DNA of 63,462 nucleotides from VFMC01 sp044238435 (GCA_044238435.1 JBIIDH010000006.1:1-63462), one strand, 5' to 3'; shown: positions 25,756 through 35,077, counted from the stretch's first letter. Notes: generated from the sequence alone by a model not told the origin. Numbers and translations: made by a program.

Positions 25756-27245
25756 GTCAGCATCTCGGCGGGAAGTTCGATGACGAAACGTGCGCCCGGC
25801 TCGCCGTCGGTCCGGTCCTCCACCCACACCCTGCCACCGTGCAGACGGATGTGCTCGTCGACGAGGGCGAGGCCGAGGCCTGCCCCATCGCTGGCGCTGC
25901 GGCGCCCGGCCACGGCGCCGCGGGCGAACCGCTCGAACACCAGATCGCGTTCCTCGGGGGGAACGCCCGGGCCGTGATCCTCCACGGCGATGCGCACATG
26001 GCCGATGGGTTCCCCCTCGGCTGCCGACTCCTGCACGAACACGGTGGCATCATCGCCGCCGTGGAGCCGGGCGTTGTCGATGAGGTTCGCCACCACACGC
26101 GCCAGGCGGCGCCGATCGCCTTCGATGAGGAGTTGCTCGGCGGCCTCGCTCACCTCGATGGGTGTATCGGGCCGACTGCTGACCGCGACCGCCTGGCGGA
26201 CGAACTCGGCCACGAGCAACTCCTCGCGGTGGAGGCGCACGGCCCCTGCGTCGAAGCGCGAGATCTCGAGCAGGTCTTCGACGAGGCCCTGGAAGCGGGC
26301 GATATCGGCCACCATCAGGTCGAGCGCCGCCTGGGCGCGTTCAGGCATCTCGGCCCGGCGGCTCTGCAGCACCTCGGCGCTCGCGGCGAGCGTCATGAGC
26401 GGTGAGCGCAGCTCGTGGCTCACATCGCTGGCGAACCGGGCGTCGCGTTCCACGCGCGTCTGGAGTGCGGCGGCCATGTCGTTGAACGACTCGGCCAGCA
26501 GCCGCAGATCGGGGTCGTCGGTGATGTCGAGGCGGGTGTCGAGGCGGCCGCCGGCGATGAGTTGCGCGGCCTGGGCCGCTTCGCCGAGCGGTCGCACAGC
26601 ACGGGCAGCGACGATCCAGCCGAGCAGCACGCCGAACATCGTCGTGATCAGTCCGGCGAAGAACAGCGACAGCGCCACGCTCGACAGCGTCTCGGATACA
26701 TCGGCGAGGCTGAAGAACTCGAAGTAGCTGCCGTCGGCCTCGACGAGCGGGATACCCACCACGACGAACAGTTCGTCGCCGACCTCGGTGATCATCCGCG
26801 CGGCCTGATCGTTGGCGACCACCCGGTCGATGAGGGTGGGGTCGATCTGGTCGCGGCCGTACTGCGAGCCGACCGTCCATTCCGAGCGGTAGTACACGAC
26901 CGGATGGTCGACGGCGAGTGACGACAACCGATCGAGCGCGCCCGACGCGTCGGCGGGCTCGCTGCTCAACTCGGCGCGGACGATGCCGGCGTGCGATGTC
27001 GCCTCGGCCACGGCGGCCTTGTCGCGCTGGTTCACGAGGCTGCTGCGCGTGAAGCTGTAGGCGGCGGCGGAGAGGAACACGGCGAGGAGCAACGCGCCAA
27101 GCGAGAACATCAGCAGCACACGAGTGCGCAGCGACAGCCGGCTGATCCTCCAGTTCCTGGCGATGTCGGCGGAACGGACGGCCAAGCGGGTGAGGACCGA
27201 GCGGTCGTCGGTGTCGACGGTGACCGCAGGCGCCTGATCGGTCAC
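25752..27245 (-). CDS. mtrB: sensor histidine kinase MtrB
   Basis: Membrane sensor of the MtrAB two-component system, which in related bacteria controls cell-wall hydrolases and division. The 497-residue protein starts at a GTG overlapping the mtrA stop. A first helix (about 40-60), an extracytoplasmic domain of about 125 residues, a second helix (about 185-210), a HAMP linker (VRPLGEAAQAAQLIAGG) and a HisKA domain with the phospho-acceptor His in SDVSHELRSPL (about residue 273) precede the ATPase domain with NLIDNARLHG, DHGPGVPP and GAGLGLALV. All catalytic boxes are intact. MtrB assignment rests on domain order and the mtrA/GerMN lipoprotein context. Confidence 0.9.
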   Translation of the reverse strand: MTDQAPAVTVDTDDRSVLTRLAVRSADIARNWRISRLSLRTRVLLMFSLGALLLAVFLSAAAYSFTRSSLVNQRDKAAVAEATSHAGIVRAELSSEPADASGALDRLSSLAVDHPVVYYRSEWTVGSQYGRDQIDPTLIDRVVANDQAARMITEVGDELFVVVGIPLVEADGSYFEFFSLADVSETLSSVALSLFFAGLITTMFGVLLGWIVAARAVRPLGEAAQAAQLIAGGRLDTRLDITDDPDLRLLAESFNDMAAALQTRVERDARFASDVSHELRSPLMTLAASAEVLQSRRAEMPERAQAALDLMVADIARFQGLVEDLLEISRFDAGAVRLHREELLVAEFVRQAVAVSSRPDTPIEVSEAAEQLLIEGDRRRLARVVANLIDNARLHGGDDATVFVQESAAEGEPIGHVRIAVEDHGPGVPPEERDLVFERFARGAVAGRRSASDGAGLGLALVDEHIRLHGGRVWVEDRTDGEPGARFVIELPAEMLT

Positions 27246-27922
27246 GACTGCAGGCGGTACCCGAGCCCGCGCACGGTGACGACGTGGCGTGGGTTGGCCG
27301 GATCGGCCTCGACCTTGGTGCGCAGGCGGCGCACGTGCACATCGACGAGGCGGCCGTCGCCGAAGTAGTCGTAGCCCCACACCTTGTCGAGCAGGCTCTC
27401 GCGGCTGAACACCCGGCCCGGGTTCTGCGCCAGTTCGCACAGCAGGCGGAACTCGGTCTTGGTGAGGTGCAGTTCGAGGCCGTCGCGCAACACCTTGCCC
27501 TCGTCGGGCACGATCTCGAGGTTGCCGAACGTGAGTTTGGCGTGCCCGGCCACGATGGGACGGGCGCGGCGGAGAAGCGCGCGGATACGCGCCGACAGTT
27601 CCTTCGGCGCGAACGGCTTGGTGAGGTAGTCGTCGGCGCCGGCCTCGAGACCGGCCACCACGTCGTGCGTGTCGTTGCGGGCCGTGACGATGACGATGGG
27701 CACGTCGCTGTGGCGGCGCAGGGTGCGGCACAGTTCGAACCCGTCGATACCGGGAAGCATGATGTCGATCAGCACCACGTCGGGCGCCGCCCTGGCGAAC
27801 TTGTCGATCGCCTCCTCGCCGCTGCCCGCCTCGTCGACCGACCAGCCCTCGTCCTCGAGGGCGAGTTTCACCGCGGATCTGATCCGCTCGTCGTCTTCGA
27901 CGGCAAGGATGTGCGTTCCCAC
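27242..27922 (-). CDS. mtrA: response regulator MtrA
   Basis: OmpR/PhoB-family transcription factor of 226 residues. The receiver domain has the acidic pocket (VEDDE), phospho-acceptor D53 (VLIDIMLPG) and the conserved Lys in LTKPFAPKEL; the C-terminal winged helix has RDGLELHLTKTEFRLL, VWGYDYFGDGRLVDVHVRRLR and a terminal RGLGYRL. The GTG start at 27922 gives the normal N-terminus; longer frames add unrelated residues. It lies 28 nt after the inositol monophosphatase gene, so it may be transcribed from that gene's promoter as well as its own. Confidence 0.92.
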   Translation of the reverse strand: MGTHILAVEDDERIRSAVKLALEDEGWSVDEAGSGEEAIDKFARAAPDVVLIDIMLPGIDGFELCRTLRRHSDVPIVIVTARNDTHDVVAGLEAGADDYLTKPFAPKELSARIRALLRRARPIVAGHAKLTFGNLEIVPDEGKVLRDGLELHLTKTEFRLLCELAQNPGRVFSRESLLDKVWGYDYFGDGRLVDVHVRRLRTKVEADPANPRHVVTVRGLGYRLQS

Positions 27923-27950
27923 GGCGACAGTCTGCCAGGAACGACCGGTG

Positions 27951-28739
27951 TCAGGCGACCGATTGCGAGGCGGTGCGCAGCAGGGCCAGCATCGGGCCGA
28001 ACAGCGCAGGATTGCTGACGAGCACCTCGCCTGGGCGGGCGGGGCCACCGTCGAAGTCGCCGGTGCGGCAACCCGCCTCGCGGGCGATGAGCTCGCCAGC
28101 GGCCAGGTCCCACGGTCCCAACCCTTCCTCGAAGTACGCGTCGAGTCGTCCGGCGGCGACGAAGCACAGGTCGACGGCGGCGGCGCCGATGCGGCGGATG
28201 TCGCGTACCGAACCGATGAGTCGCGCCACCCGGCGGGCCTGTACGGCACGTCGCTCGGGGTGGTACGAGAAGCCGGTGCCCACCAGAGCCGTGGCGGGGT
28301 CGGCCAGGGTGCCGCACGAGATGGGTAGATCGTTCAGCGTCGCGCCACCGCCGCGCTGCGCCGAGAAGAGCTCGCCCAGCGTGGGGATGTAGACGGCACC
28401 CACCAGCGCGCCGTGCTCGTCGGCGGCGGCGATGGAGACCGCGTAGCCGGGGAGGCCGTACAAGAAGTTGGTGGTGCCATCGATGGGGTCGACGAGCCAA
28501 CGGACGCCTGACGAGCCCTCGGTGTCGGTGCCCTCCTCGCCGACGATGCCGTCGTCGGGACGCAGGGTGCGGAGCCTGCCGACGATGAGCGCCTCCGATG
28601 CCCGGTCGAATTCGGTGACCATGTCGGTGCTGCTCGACTTCGTCTCGCTGGAGCGGATGCCGCCGGCGCGACCTTCGGCCACCAGCGTGCCGGCCTCGAC
28701 GGCGAGCGACCGGGCGAGGTGCAGCAGCTCGGCACTCAT
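27951..28739 (-). CDS. inositol monophosphatase family protein
   Basis: A 262-residue Mg2+-dependent phosphatase, likely acting on inositol-1-phosphate or a related sugar phosphate. The metal-binding motifs are GEEGTD, the WLVDPIDGTTNF signature and GPWDLAAGELIAREAG near the C-terminus; all ligands are present. It starts on the stop of the small membrane protein gene (ATGA overlap). With pimB and the mannose-phosphate synthase in the same window it could supply inositol for phosphatidylinositol mannosides, but related phosphatases act on other substrates, including histidinol phosphate. Confidence 0.87.
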   Translation of the reverse strand: MSAELLHLARSLAVEAGTLVAEGRAGGIRSSETKSSSTDMVTEFDRASEALIVGRLRTLRPDDGIVGEEGTDTEGSSGVRWLVDPIDGTTNFLYGLPGYAVSIAAADEHGALVGAVYIPTLGELFSAQRGGGATLNDLPISCGTLADPATALVGTGFSYHPERRAVQARRVARLIGSVRDIRRIGAAAVDLCFVAAGRLDAYFEEGLGPWDLAAGELIAREAGCRTGDFDGGPARPGEVLVSNPALFGPMLALLRTASQSVA

Positions 28740-29020
28740 CGTCGGCGTGCCCTCTCGGCCTGGTCGTCCTGCACCATCCGCCATTCGCCCTGCGCCCGCA
28801 GCACCAGCACGGCGACGATGCTCATCCCGATGGCGGCCACGACCGCGCCGACGAACAATCCGATGCCGAGGGGGAGCGCACAGTCGCCATCGCACTGCAC
28901 CTTCACGAGGGTGTAGCCGATGAGGGCGCCGGCAGCGCCGCCGAGGAGGATGGCTACGAATGCGGCCACACGTGCTGCAGGGGACGGGATCGCTGACAGG
29001 GGTCGCTCGGGAGTCGCCAC
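28736..29020 (-). CDS. small two-helix membrane protein
   Basis: A 94-residue protein from a GTG start, with two predicted helices (about residues 17-38 and 50-74), two Cys in the short extracytoplasmic loop (VQCDGDCALP) that could form a disulfide, and a basic C-terminus. It heads the minus-strand operon that continues with the phosphatase and mtrAB. No family is recognised. Confidence 0.7.
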   Translation of the reverse strand: MATPERPLSAIPSPAARVAAFVAILLGGAAGALIGYTLVKVQCDGDCALPLGIGLFVGAVVAAIGMSIVAVLVLRAQGEWRMVQDDQAERARRR

Positions 29021-29026
29021 GGCTCC

Positions 29027-29032
29027 AATCTA
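29027..29032 (-). promoter_or_regulatory. -10 box of the membrane protein-phosphatase-mtrAB operon
   Basis: On the minus strand TAGATT ends 6 nt before the GTG start, fitting a leaderless transcript. Confidence 0.45.
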
Positions 29033-29085
29033 GGGTGGCGGTCGCCGGACGCAGCGACTGCGGGCGAGAGCCACACGCTGGGGGA

Positions 29086-29091
29086 TAGCCT
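29086..29091 (+). promoter_or_regulatory. -10 box for a leaderless mannosyltransferase transcript
   Basis: TAGCCT ends 8 nt before the ATG at 29100. Confidence 0.5.
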
Positions 29092-29099
29092 CGGCGGTC

Positions 29100-29837
29100 A
29101 TGCGCGTCACGGTGGTGGTCCCCACCTTCAACGAGGCCGGCAACATCGAGACGCTCGTCTCGGCGGTCCGCCAGGTGCTGCCCCGCGCCTCGATCCTCGT
29201 GGTCGACGACGGCAGCCCCGACGGCACTGCCGACCTGGCCGACGCGCTCGGTGCCACGCTCGGCAACGTCGAGGTGGTGCGCCGCACCAGCAAGGACGGC
29301 CTCGGCGCCGCCTATCGCTTCGGCCTGCGCCATGCCATCGAGCAGGGTGCGGAGATCTGCGTGCAGATGGATGCCGACCTCTCGCACGATCCGGCAGCGT
29401 TGCCCGCACTGGTGGCGGTGGTCGAGCACGGGGCCGACCTGGCCGTGGGCAGTCGTTACGTGCCGGGCGGCATCACGCTGAACTGGCCGCGCCGGCGGCG
29501 GATGGTGTCGCGCTGGGGCAACCGCTACGCAGCGGGCGTTCTGGGCCTGGCGGTGAACGACGTGACCGCCGGCTACCGGGCATATCGGTCGACGGCGCTC
29601 GAGCGGATGAGGTTCGACTCGGTGCAGGCCGAGGGCTACGGCTTTCAGATCGAGATGACCTATCGCCTGGTGCGCCTCGGCGGCCGCATCGTCGAGTTCC
29701 CCATCACGTTCCGCGACCGTATGGCGGGTGAGTCGAAGTTCTCCGGCTCGATCATCCGTGAAGCGTTCGGGCTGGTGCTGCGACTGTGGGTGGCCGACTT
29801 CGGTGGACGGCGGCGCCGGCGGGCGATGGGCGGCTGA
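29100..29837 (+). CDS. polyprenol-phosphate mannosyltransferase (Ppm/DPM1-like)
   Basis: A 245-residue GT2 enzyme that should move mannose from GDP-mannose to polyprenyl phosphate at the cytoplasmic face of the membrane. VVPTFNEAGNI, VVDDGSPDGTAD, the metal-binding QMDADLSHDP and a QIEMTYR segment match the DPM1/Ppm1 family. It has no membrane domain of its own. Polyprenyl-phosphomannose feeds lipoglycan synthesis and protein O-mannosylation in actinobacteria. The DNA polymerase IV gene follows after 4 nt. Confidence 0.9.
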   Translation: MRVTVVVPTFNEAGNIETLVSAVRQVLPRASILVVDDGSPDGTADLADALGATLGNVEVVRRTSKDGLGAAYRFGLRHAIEQGAEICVQMDADLSHDPAALPALVAVVEHGADLAVGSRYVPGGITLNWPRRRRMVSRWGNRYAAGVLGLAVNDVTAGYRAYRSTALERMRFDSVQAEGYGFQIEMTYRLVRLGGRIVEFPITFRDRMAGESKFSGSIIREAFGLVLRLWVADFGGRRRRRAMGG

Positions 29838-29841
29838 CGAC

Positions 29842-31218
29842 GTGGCCGAGGTGCTGCCCGAGCTCGGCGCCGGCGGCACACGGGCGGTGCTGCACGTCGA
29901 CATGGATGCGTTCTACGTGAGCGTCGAACTGCGCCGGCGACCCGAGTTACGCGGACGGCCGGTCGTGGTGGGTGGCACAGGGCAGCGCGGCGTGGTGGCG
30001 GCGGCTTCGTACGAGGCACGACGCTTCGGTGTCTACTCGGCGATGTCGTCGGTGGTGGCGCGCCGCCGCTGCCCCGACGCGGTGTTCCTGCCCGGCGACC
30101 ACGACCTCTACGCCCAGGTGAGCCGCGAGGTGCACGAGATCTTCCACAGCGTCACGCCGCTCGTCGAACCGCTGGCGCTCGACGAGGCGTTCCTCGATGT
30201 CACCGGCGCCATCCGGCTGTTCGGGTCGGCACGCTCCATCGGCGACCACGTGCGGTCGCGGGTGGCGACCGAACTCGAGTTGCCGTGCTCGGTTGGCGGC
30301 GCCACCAACAAGTTCCTGGCCAAGCTGGCCTCGAAAGGTGCCAAACCGCGTGTGTCGCCGCACCGCATCGACCCTGGCCCGGGCGTGCTGCTCATCGCTC
30401 CGGGCACCGAGCTCGAGTTCCTGCATCCATTGCCCGTCGAAGCACTCTGGGGTGTGGGCCCGGCCACGTTGAAGCGCCTCACCCGGTTCGGGGTGAGAAC
30501 CGTGGGCGACCTGGCGCTGCTCGACCAGAGTTCGCTGGTGGCGGCACTCGGCCAGGCCCAGGGTCGTCATCTCCACGAGCTGGCCTGGGGACGCGACGAG
30601 CGACCGGTCGAGCCCGATCGCGAAGCCAAGTCGATCGGCCACGAGGAGACCTTCGCCCACGACAAGTTCAGCCACGACGAGTTGCGCCGCGAAGCGATGC
30701 GGCTGGCCGACGCTGTCAGCACTCGGCTGCGGGCAGCCGGCACGGGTGCGCGCACCATCACCATCAAGGTGCGTTTCTCCGACTTCGTCACCATCACCAG
30801 GTCGCGCAGCGTCGCGGTACCGGTCACCACGGCCAAGGCCATCGCCGACATCGCCGACGGTCTGCTGGCGTCCATCGACGTCGGGGGAGGGGTCCGTCTG
30901 TTCGGCATCAGCACGAGCGGCTTCGGCGAGGTGGTCGAGCAACTGACGCTCGACGACCTCGCGGGTACCGCCGTGAGCGGCATCAGCGAGTCGGACCGCA
31001 CCGAGTGGGTGTCGGCATCCGGTGCGATCGACGCGATCCGCGAGCGTTTCGGTGCTGCGGCCATCGGCCCGGCCAGCACCGTCTCGCCCGGTACCGGGCC
31101 GGCCAGTACCGGGTCGGCCCGCGGATTACGAGTGGTGCGCAAGGGTGCTCAGCAGTGGGGCCCCGATCAGCAACCGCCTCCGGCCGACGACCCCGCACAG
31201 CCGCGACCGTCGCGGTAG
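29842..31218 (+). CDS. dinB: DNA polymerase IV (Y-family)
   Basis: Translesion polymerase of 458 residues from GTG 29842, 4 nt after the mannosyltransferase gene. The palm motif HVDMDAFYVSVE, SYEARRFGVYSAM, LDEAFLDVTG with the catalytic acidic pair, GGATNKFLAKLASKGAKP and the helix-hairpin-helix GVGPATLKRL are all present, followed by the little-finger domain. The last 50 residues are Pro/Gln/Ser-rich and disordered, without an obvious clamp-binding peptide at the very end. No SOS box is apparent upstream. Confidence 0.94.
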   Translation: MAEVLPELGAGGTRAVLHVDMDAFYVSVELRRRPELRGRPVVVGGTGQRGVVAAASYEARRFGVYSAMSSVVARRRCPDAVFLPGDHDLYAQVSREVHEIFHSVTPLVEPLALDEAFLDVTGAIRLFGSARSIGDHVRSRVATELELPCSVGGATNKFLAKLASKGAKPRVSPHRIDPGPGVLLIAPGTELEFLHPLPVEALWGVGPATLKRLTRFGVRTVGDLALLDQSSLVAALGQAQGRHLHELAWGRDERPVEPDREAKSIGHEETFAHDKFSHDELRREAMRLADAVSTRLRAAGTGARTITIKVRFSDFVTITRSRSVAVPVTTAKAIADIADGLLASIDVGGGVRLFGISTSGFGEVVEQLTLDDLAGTAVSGISESDRTEWVSASGAIDAIRERFGAAAIGPASTVSPGTGPASTGSARGLRVVRKGAQQWGPDQQPPPADDPAQPRPSR

Positions 31219-31267
31219 GTCGATCGGCCCGATCGGTGTGTCATCGGGCGGTAGCGCCATGGACGCG

Positions 31268-31296
31268 TTGTCAGGGTGCTGCGAACGTGGAACAAT
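31268..31296 (+). promoter_or_regulatory. promoter of the DUF3040 gene
   Basis: TTGTCA (31268-31273) and AACAAT (31291-31296) are spaced 17 nt apart; transcription would start near 31303, with AGGAG at 31315-31319 and the ATG at 31325. The rest of the 31219-31324 gap shows no gene. Confidence 0.55.
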
Positions 31297-31324
31297 GGCA
31301 ACGGCCGCCCGCTCAGGAGATCTC

Positions 31325-31648
31325 ATGCCGCTCTCGGAAGACGAACAGCGCATTCTTCGCCAGATCGAAGAGCAACTCCAGCGCGACCCGAATTTCGCTC
31401 GCGACCTCACCCCCGAGCGCCGGGGCTCGCGGCGGTCGCTGTTCGTGTCGGTCGTCGGCACCATTGCAGCCATCGCTCTGTGCGTGTTGCTGTTGGCCGT
31501 CAGCCCCTACGTGGCGTTCGTCGCCTTCCTCGTGGCCATGGTGGGCGTCGTGCGTGCCGAGCAGCACGTGCGCCTGCTCGGCGACGAAGCCATCAGGCAG
31601 GTGTCGGCGATGCGGCGGCAGCGTCCGGGGAGCGACGCTTCGCACTGA
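31325..31648 (+). CDS. DUF3040 membrane protein
   Basis: A 107-residue protein with the DUF3040 N-terminus MPLSEDEQRILRQIEEQL, a basic stretch (PERRGSRRS) and two closely spaced membrane helices (about residues 40-58 and 61-78). DUF3040 proteins are common in actinobacteria, frequently near dinB or the dcw cluster, as here; their function is unknown. Its 3' end overlaps the 3' end of the convergent transglutaminase gene by 56 nt. Confidence 0.88.
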   Translation: MPLSEDEQRILRQIEEQLQRDPNFARDLTPERRGSRRSLFVSVVGTIAAIALCVLLLAVSPYVAFVAFLVAMVGVVRAEQHVRLLGDEAIRQVSAMRRQRPGSDASH

Positions 31649-33872
31649 TCGGCCCGGTGCCCACCAATCGGCGGCGCACCACCCGTGGGTCGACCCGGCA
31701 CCACCAGCGCCGCGGCAGCGGCATGGCCGCATCGCATGCCTCGACCACCTGAGTGCGCAGCACCGCCGCACGGAGCGCTGTCGGTTCGGCGACACCGCCG
31801 GGCGAGTAGATCGCTCGGGTGACGAATCGGGCCAGTTCGTCGAGTGGGCGCGTGTCGATGTCGAGTGATCGTCCCGCTCGACGGGCGAATTCGAGCGGGG
31901 TTGCGCCACCCGGCGGTGCGGCGCCGGCAGCAACCAGGGCGCCCACGGCGCCGTGCCAGGCCGATACCACCTGTTCGCACGGGGTGTCGCCGCTACGCGT
32001 GAAGCGGCGCACCACCGTCGGCATCAGCCCGATCCAGGCGCCGCACAGCACGATCCCGAGCAGCGCCCAGGTGCCGATACCCCAACCGGTACCGCTGTCG
32101 TCGGAGCCCCCGGCGGCCAGGGTGGGCACCGTGGTGGTCGTGGTGGGGCGATTCGGCACGGTGGTGGCGGTGGGCCTGACCGTGGTGGGCGGAGTGGTGG
32201 TGGCCGACGCCGGTTCATCGGTGGAGGCGTCGCCCGTGTCCTGCGATGCGGCGACTCCCGTCACCGCTTCGCTGCCGGGAGCGCCTCGGCCGGGGGTCGG
32301 CTCGAACAGCACCCAGCCGATACCGTCGAACCACACCTCCGGCCAGGCGTGGGCATGCCGGCCGAGCACGTGGTAACTGCCGTCGCTGCGCAGTTCGCCG
32401 CTGGTGAAGCCCACGGCAACCCGGGTGGGCAGACCGACGGCGCGGCCCATCGCGGCGAAGGTCGCCGAGAACTGCTCGCAGTAGCCGCGCCGTTCGCGGA
32501 GGAAGCTGAGGATGGCGCTGTCGCTGTGCCCGCGCTGGACATCGATGTCGTAGACGAAGTTGTCGCGGAAGTAGGTCTGCAGCGCCAGGGCCTTCGCGTA
32601 CGGCGTCGCCGCATCGGCGGTGACGGCCTGCGCCAGTTGTACGACCTCGATCGGGAAGTCGGCGGGCAGGGCGATGAGGTCGGCCTCGGGCGGTGACGCC
32701 GAGGTAGCGGTGGCGAGCTGCTCGGGGGTGGGCAGCGCGATGTCGGCGGCGATGTTGAAGCTCTGGCCACGGGCCAACGGCCGATCCGAGAGGAACAGGC
32801 TCCCGGTGTCGTCCTGCCAGCCGACGCCTGGCTGTGCCACCTGAACCGGCTCGTACGCCGAGGGCACCAGTCGACCGCCGAGTCGACCCACCACGATGTA
32901 CTGCTGCAGGATCTGGACCGGTTCGGCGAGATCGTTGAACGAGCCGGCAGTGTCGACCAGGTCGGCGTCGGTGAGGGTCCACGTGGTGCCGTCGAAGTCG
33001 CTCAACCCGCTCAGCCGCCAATAGCGCCCGATGGCGGCGTCGACCGTGAACATCTCGACATCCGATCGGTTCACGAGGCGGGCACGGATGTCGACGAGCG
33101 GGCTCAGCACGGCACCGTCGTCGTCGGCGGTCTGCCGGGCGTCGATGATGGGCGCCCGCCCGGCCCCGGGGAGCAGCGGTCCGACGAGGACGGCGCCGAG
33201 CGCACATACGGCCGCGCAGGTGGCAGCGGCCGGCAGCGCCGATGGGGTGGCGGCGCGTCGGCGGCCGAGCCAACCGTCGCCCGCCGAACCGTGCAGCGCA
33301 CGCAGTACTGCCACGACCGCCACCGCTGCGGCCAGCCAGGCGCCGGTGAGGACGATGCGGTTGCGGTCGACCCCGAGCGCCGCCGTGAAGACGAACACCA
33401 CTGCCGATGGCACCAGTGCCTCGACTCGTCCGAGGGCGCGGAAGGCGAAGGTGTCGGCCGCCAGGGCGACAAACCCCAGTGCCAGCGCCGCCACCACAGC
33501 GAACGGACTGGCGCCCGGAACCGGGGCCACCGCCGTGGGGAACTGAGACCAGACCAGCCGCAGGTCGAGGCGGAGGTACTGCCAGGTGGTGCCGGTGGGT
33601 AGCCCGTAGCGCATGCTGCTTCGATAGAAGACCAGGCAGATCACCTCGACCAGGACAACGGCCGCCAGCGCGACGGCCACCACCCCAGGGACACGCACCT
33701 GGCGGAGCAGGTAGCACACGAGGTGCACCACCAGTGCCACGACGAGCACGGGGCGCAGGTAGCTCCAGCCGGTGAACACCCGCGAGAGGCCGAGGGCGGT
33801 GACGACCGTGAGTACCGTCAGCAGCGATGTCGCCACCACGTCGTCGAGTGTGAATCGCCGTGGCGTCTTCAC
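31593..33872 (-). CDS. TgpA-like membrane transglutaminase (DUF3488/transglutaminase/DUF4129)
   Basis: A 759-residue membrane protein. About five N-terminal helices (residues 10-240) form the DUF3488 region; the extracellular part holds a transglutaminase-like domain with catalytic Cys in RRGYCEQFSATF and His in HAHAWPEVW; the third triad position reads FEPTPG where many relatives have Asp, as is common in actinobacteria. A Thr/Pro stalk (about 575-615), one more helix and a cytoplasmic DUF4129-type tail follow. It is the last gene of the MoxR-DUF58-TgpA operon and starts on the DUF58 stop. Substrate unknown; these systems are linked to envelope assembly. Confidence 0.9.
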   Translation of the reverse strand: MKTPRRFTLDDVVATSLLTVLTVVTALGLSRVFTGWSYLRPVLVVALVVHLVCYLLRQVRVPGVVAVALAAVVLVEVICLVFYRSSMRYGLPTGTTWQYLRLDLRLVWSQFPTAVAPVPGASPFAVVAALALGFVALAADTFAFRALGRVEALVPSAVVFVFTAALGVDRNRIVLTGAWLAAAVAVVAVLRALHGSAGDGWLGRRRAATPSALPAAATCAAVCALGAVLVGPLLPGAGRAPIIDARQTADDDGAVLSPLVDIRARLVNRSDVEMFTVDAAIGRYWRLSGLSDFDGTTWTLTDADLVDTAGSFNDLAEPVQILQQYIVVGRLGGRLVPSAYEPVQVAQPGVGWQDDTGSLFLSDRPLARGQSFNIAADIALPTPEQLATATSASPPEADLIALPADFPIEVVQLAQAVTADAATPYAKALALQTYFRDNFVYDIDVQRGHSDSAILSFLRERRGYCEQFSATFAAMGRAVGLPTRVAVGFTSGELRSDGSYHVLGRHAHAWPEVWFDGIGWVLFEPTPGRGAPGSEAVTGVAASQDTGDASTDEPASATTTPPTTVRPTATTVPNRPTTTTTVPTLAAGGSDDSGTGWGIGTWALLGIVLCGAWIGLMPTVVRRFTRSGDTPCEQVVSAWHGAVGALVAAGAAPPGGATPLEFARRAGRSLDIDTRPLDELARFVTRAIYSPGGVAEPTALRAAVLRTQVVEACDAAMPLPRRWWCRVDPRVVRRRLVGTGPISAKRRSPDAAAASPTPA

Positions 33873-35077
33873 GGTTCCGTCCGATACGCGTCGGGTAGTC
33901 GTGCCGCGATCCCGCCGTCACCCACGAGCGCGGCCCACGAGGCGGTGAACGCACCGGTGCTGCCGGTGTCGCCGGTGTCCGGGGTGTCGGTGGCGTCGAC
34001 CACCAGGTGGCGGTCGCCTCCTGTGCTCGTGGTGTGGTGTCGAGTCGCGACGACCACCACCACGTCGTCGGGGCTGGCGTTGCTGCGCACCTCGGCGACG
34101 AAGGGGCGCTCGACGGATGGAGCGACCACCACGAGCAGGCCGAGCCCCTCGGTGGTCTGCAGCGCAGGCACTGCGGTGGTGTGCTCGCGCGGCTCGACCG
34201 TGGCGAGCCAACGAAGCGCCGCAGCGGCGACGTCGTGACCGCGCAGGTCGACATCGGCAGCCACCACCCGGGTGAGCAGACCTGCCTGCACGGCACCGGT
34301 GAGCACCGAGGCGGCTGCCGACACCGCCCGCTCGAAGGCCTGGGTGCCGGCCTCGCCCGAGTAACCGGCTGCATCGAGGTCGAGAACCACGGTGCACCGG
34401 CGCAGCCCCTCGGGTGCGGTGTCTTTCACGATCAGGTCGGTGGAGCGGGCGGAGGCCTTCCAACTGATGCGCCGGATGTCGTCGCCCGGTACGTACGGTC
34501 GGAGTGCATGGAACTCTGTGCCGGTCTGGCCCAGAGCCTTCATCCGCACCAGATCGCCCAGCGCGCCGGCCGCGGCATGGTGCCCCATCGATACCGGGGT
34601 GTGGTGCGGGGTGACCAGGAGTTCGGCGATGCCAGGCACCACGGTGGAGCGCGAGGCGATGCCGAGCACATCGGCGCGGCGCACGCGCAGCGGCCCGGCG
34701 GTGACCAGGCCGCGTCGGGCGGTGGGCAGTCGGTATGCGGCAGCGGTGCGTTCGCCGGAGCTGAGCGGAGCGAGGTGCATCACCGCTCCGGCACCGCCGA
34801 CCGGTTCCCACAGGCGCATCACCGGGGTGCGATGGGCACCGGTGTTCGCGATGACGAGGTCGACGCGAGCGGCCTCGCCCACCATCACCGAGCCAGGGGC
34901 CACACGGCGGTGCACCGCCAGGCGCGGCATCGGCCGCAGTACGGTGAGCACTGCCCAGATGACTGCGACGGCGATGCCGCCGGCGACGACGTACAGCTCG
35001 AGGATGCCGAACACCCGGCCCAGCACGGCAGCCGTCACTGCTGCCGCCAACGCCCCCCAGCCGGCGCGGGTGAGCAT
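33869..35077 (-). CDS. DUF58 domain protein
   Basis: A 402-residue protein with two N-terminal membrane helices (about 5-45), a middle domain, and the DUF58 core with GTEFHALRPYVPGDDIRRI and SWKASARSTDL. DUF58 proteins carry a von Willebrand A-like fold and act as partners of MoxR ATPases. The start codon overlaps the MoxR stop by one base (TGATG) and the stop overlaps the transglutaminase start (ATGA), so the three proteins are made in step. Confidence 0.9.
   Translation of the reverse strand: MLTRAGWGALAAAVTAAVLGRVFGILELYVVAGGIAVAVIWAVLTVLRPMPRLAVHRRVAPGSVMVGEAARVDLVIANTGAHRTPVMRLWEPVGGAGAVMHLAPLSSGERTAAAYRLPTARRGLVTAGPLRVRRADVLGIASRSTVVPGIAELLVTPHHTPVSMGHHAAAGALGDLVRMKALGQTGTEFHALRPYVPGDDIRRISWKASARSTDLIVKDTAPEGLRRCTVVLDLDAAGYSGEAGTQAFERAVSAAASVLTGAVQAGLLTRVVAADVDLRGHDVAAAALRWLATVEPREHTTAVPALQTTEGLGLLVVVAPSVERPFVAEVRSNASPDDVVVVVATRHHTTSTGGDRHLVVDATDTPDTGDTGSTGAFTASWAALVGDGGIAARLPDAYRTEP

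Noticed and set aside
31593..31648. 56-nt overlap of DUF3040 and transglutaminase 3' ends as a possible frameshift
   Set aside because: Both proteins have sensible full-length ends, and tail-to-tail overlaps of this size are plausible in so compact a region.
32281..32330. Loss of the catalytic Asp in the transglutaminase triad (FEPTPG)
   Set aside because: Glu at this position is common in actinobacterial relatives as I recall them, so it is not evidence of inactivity.
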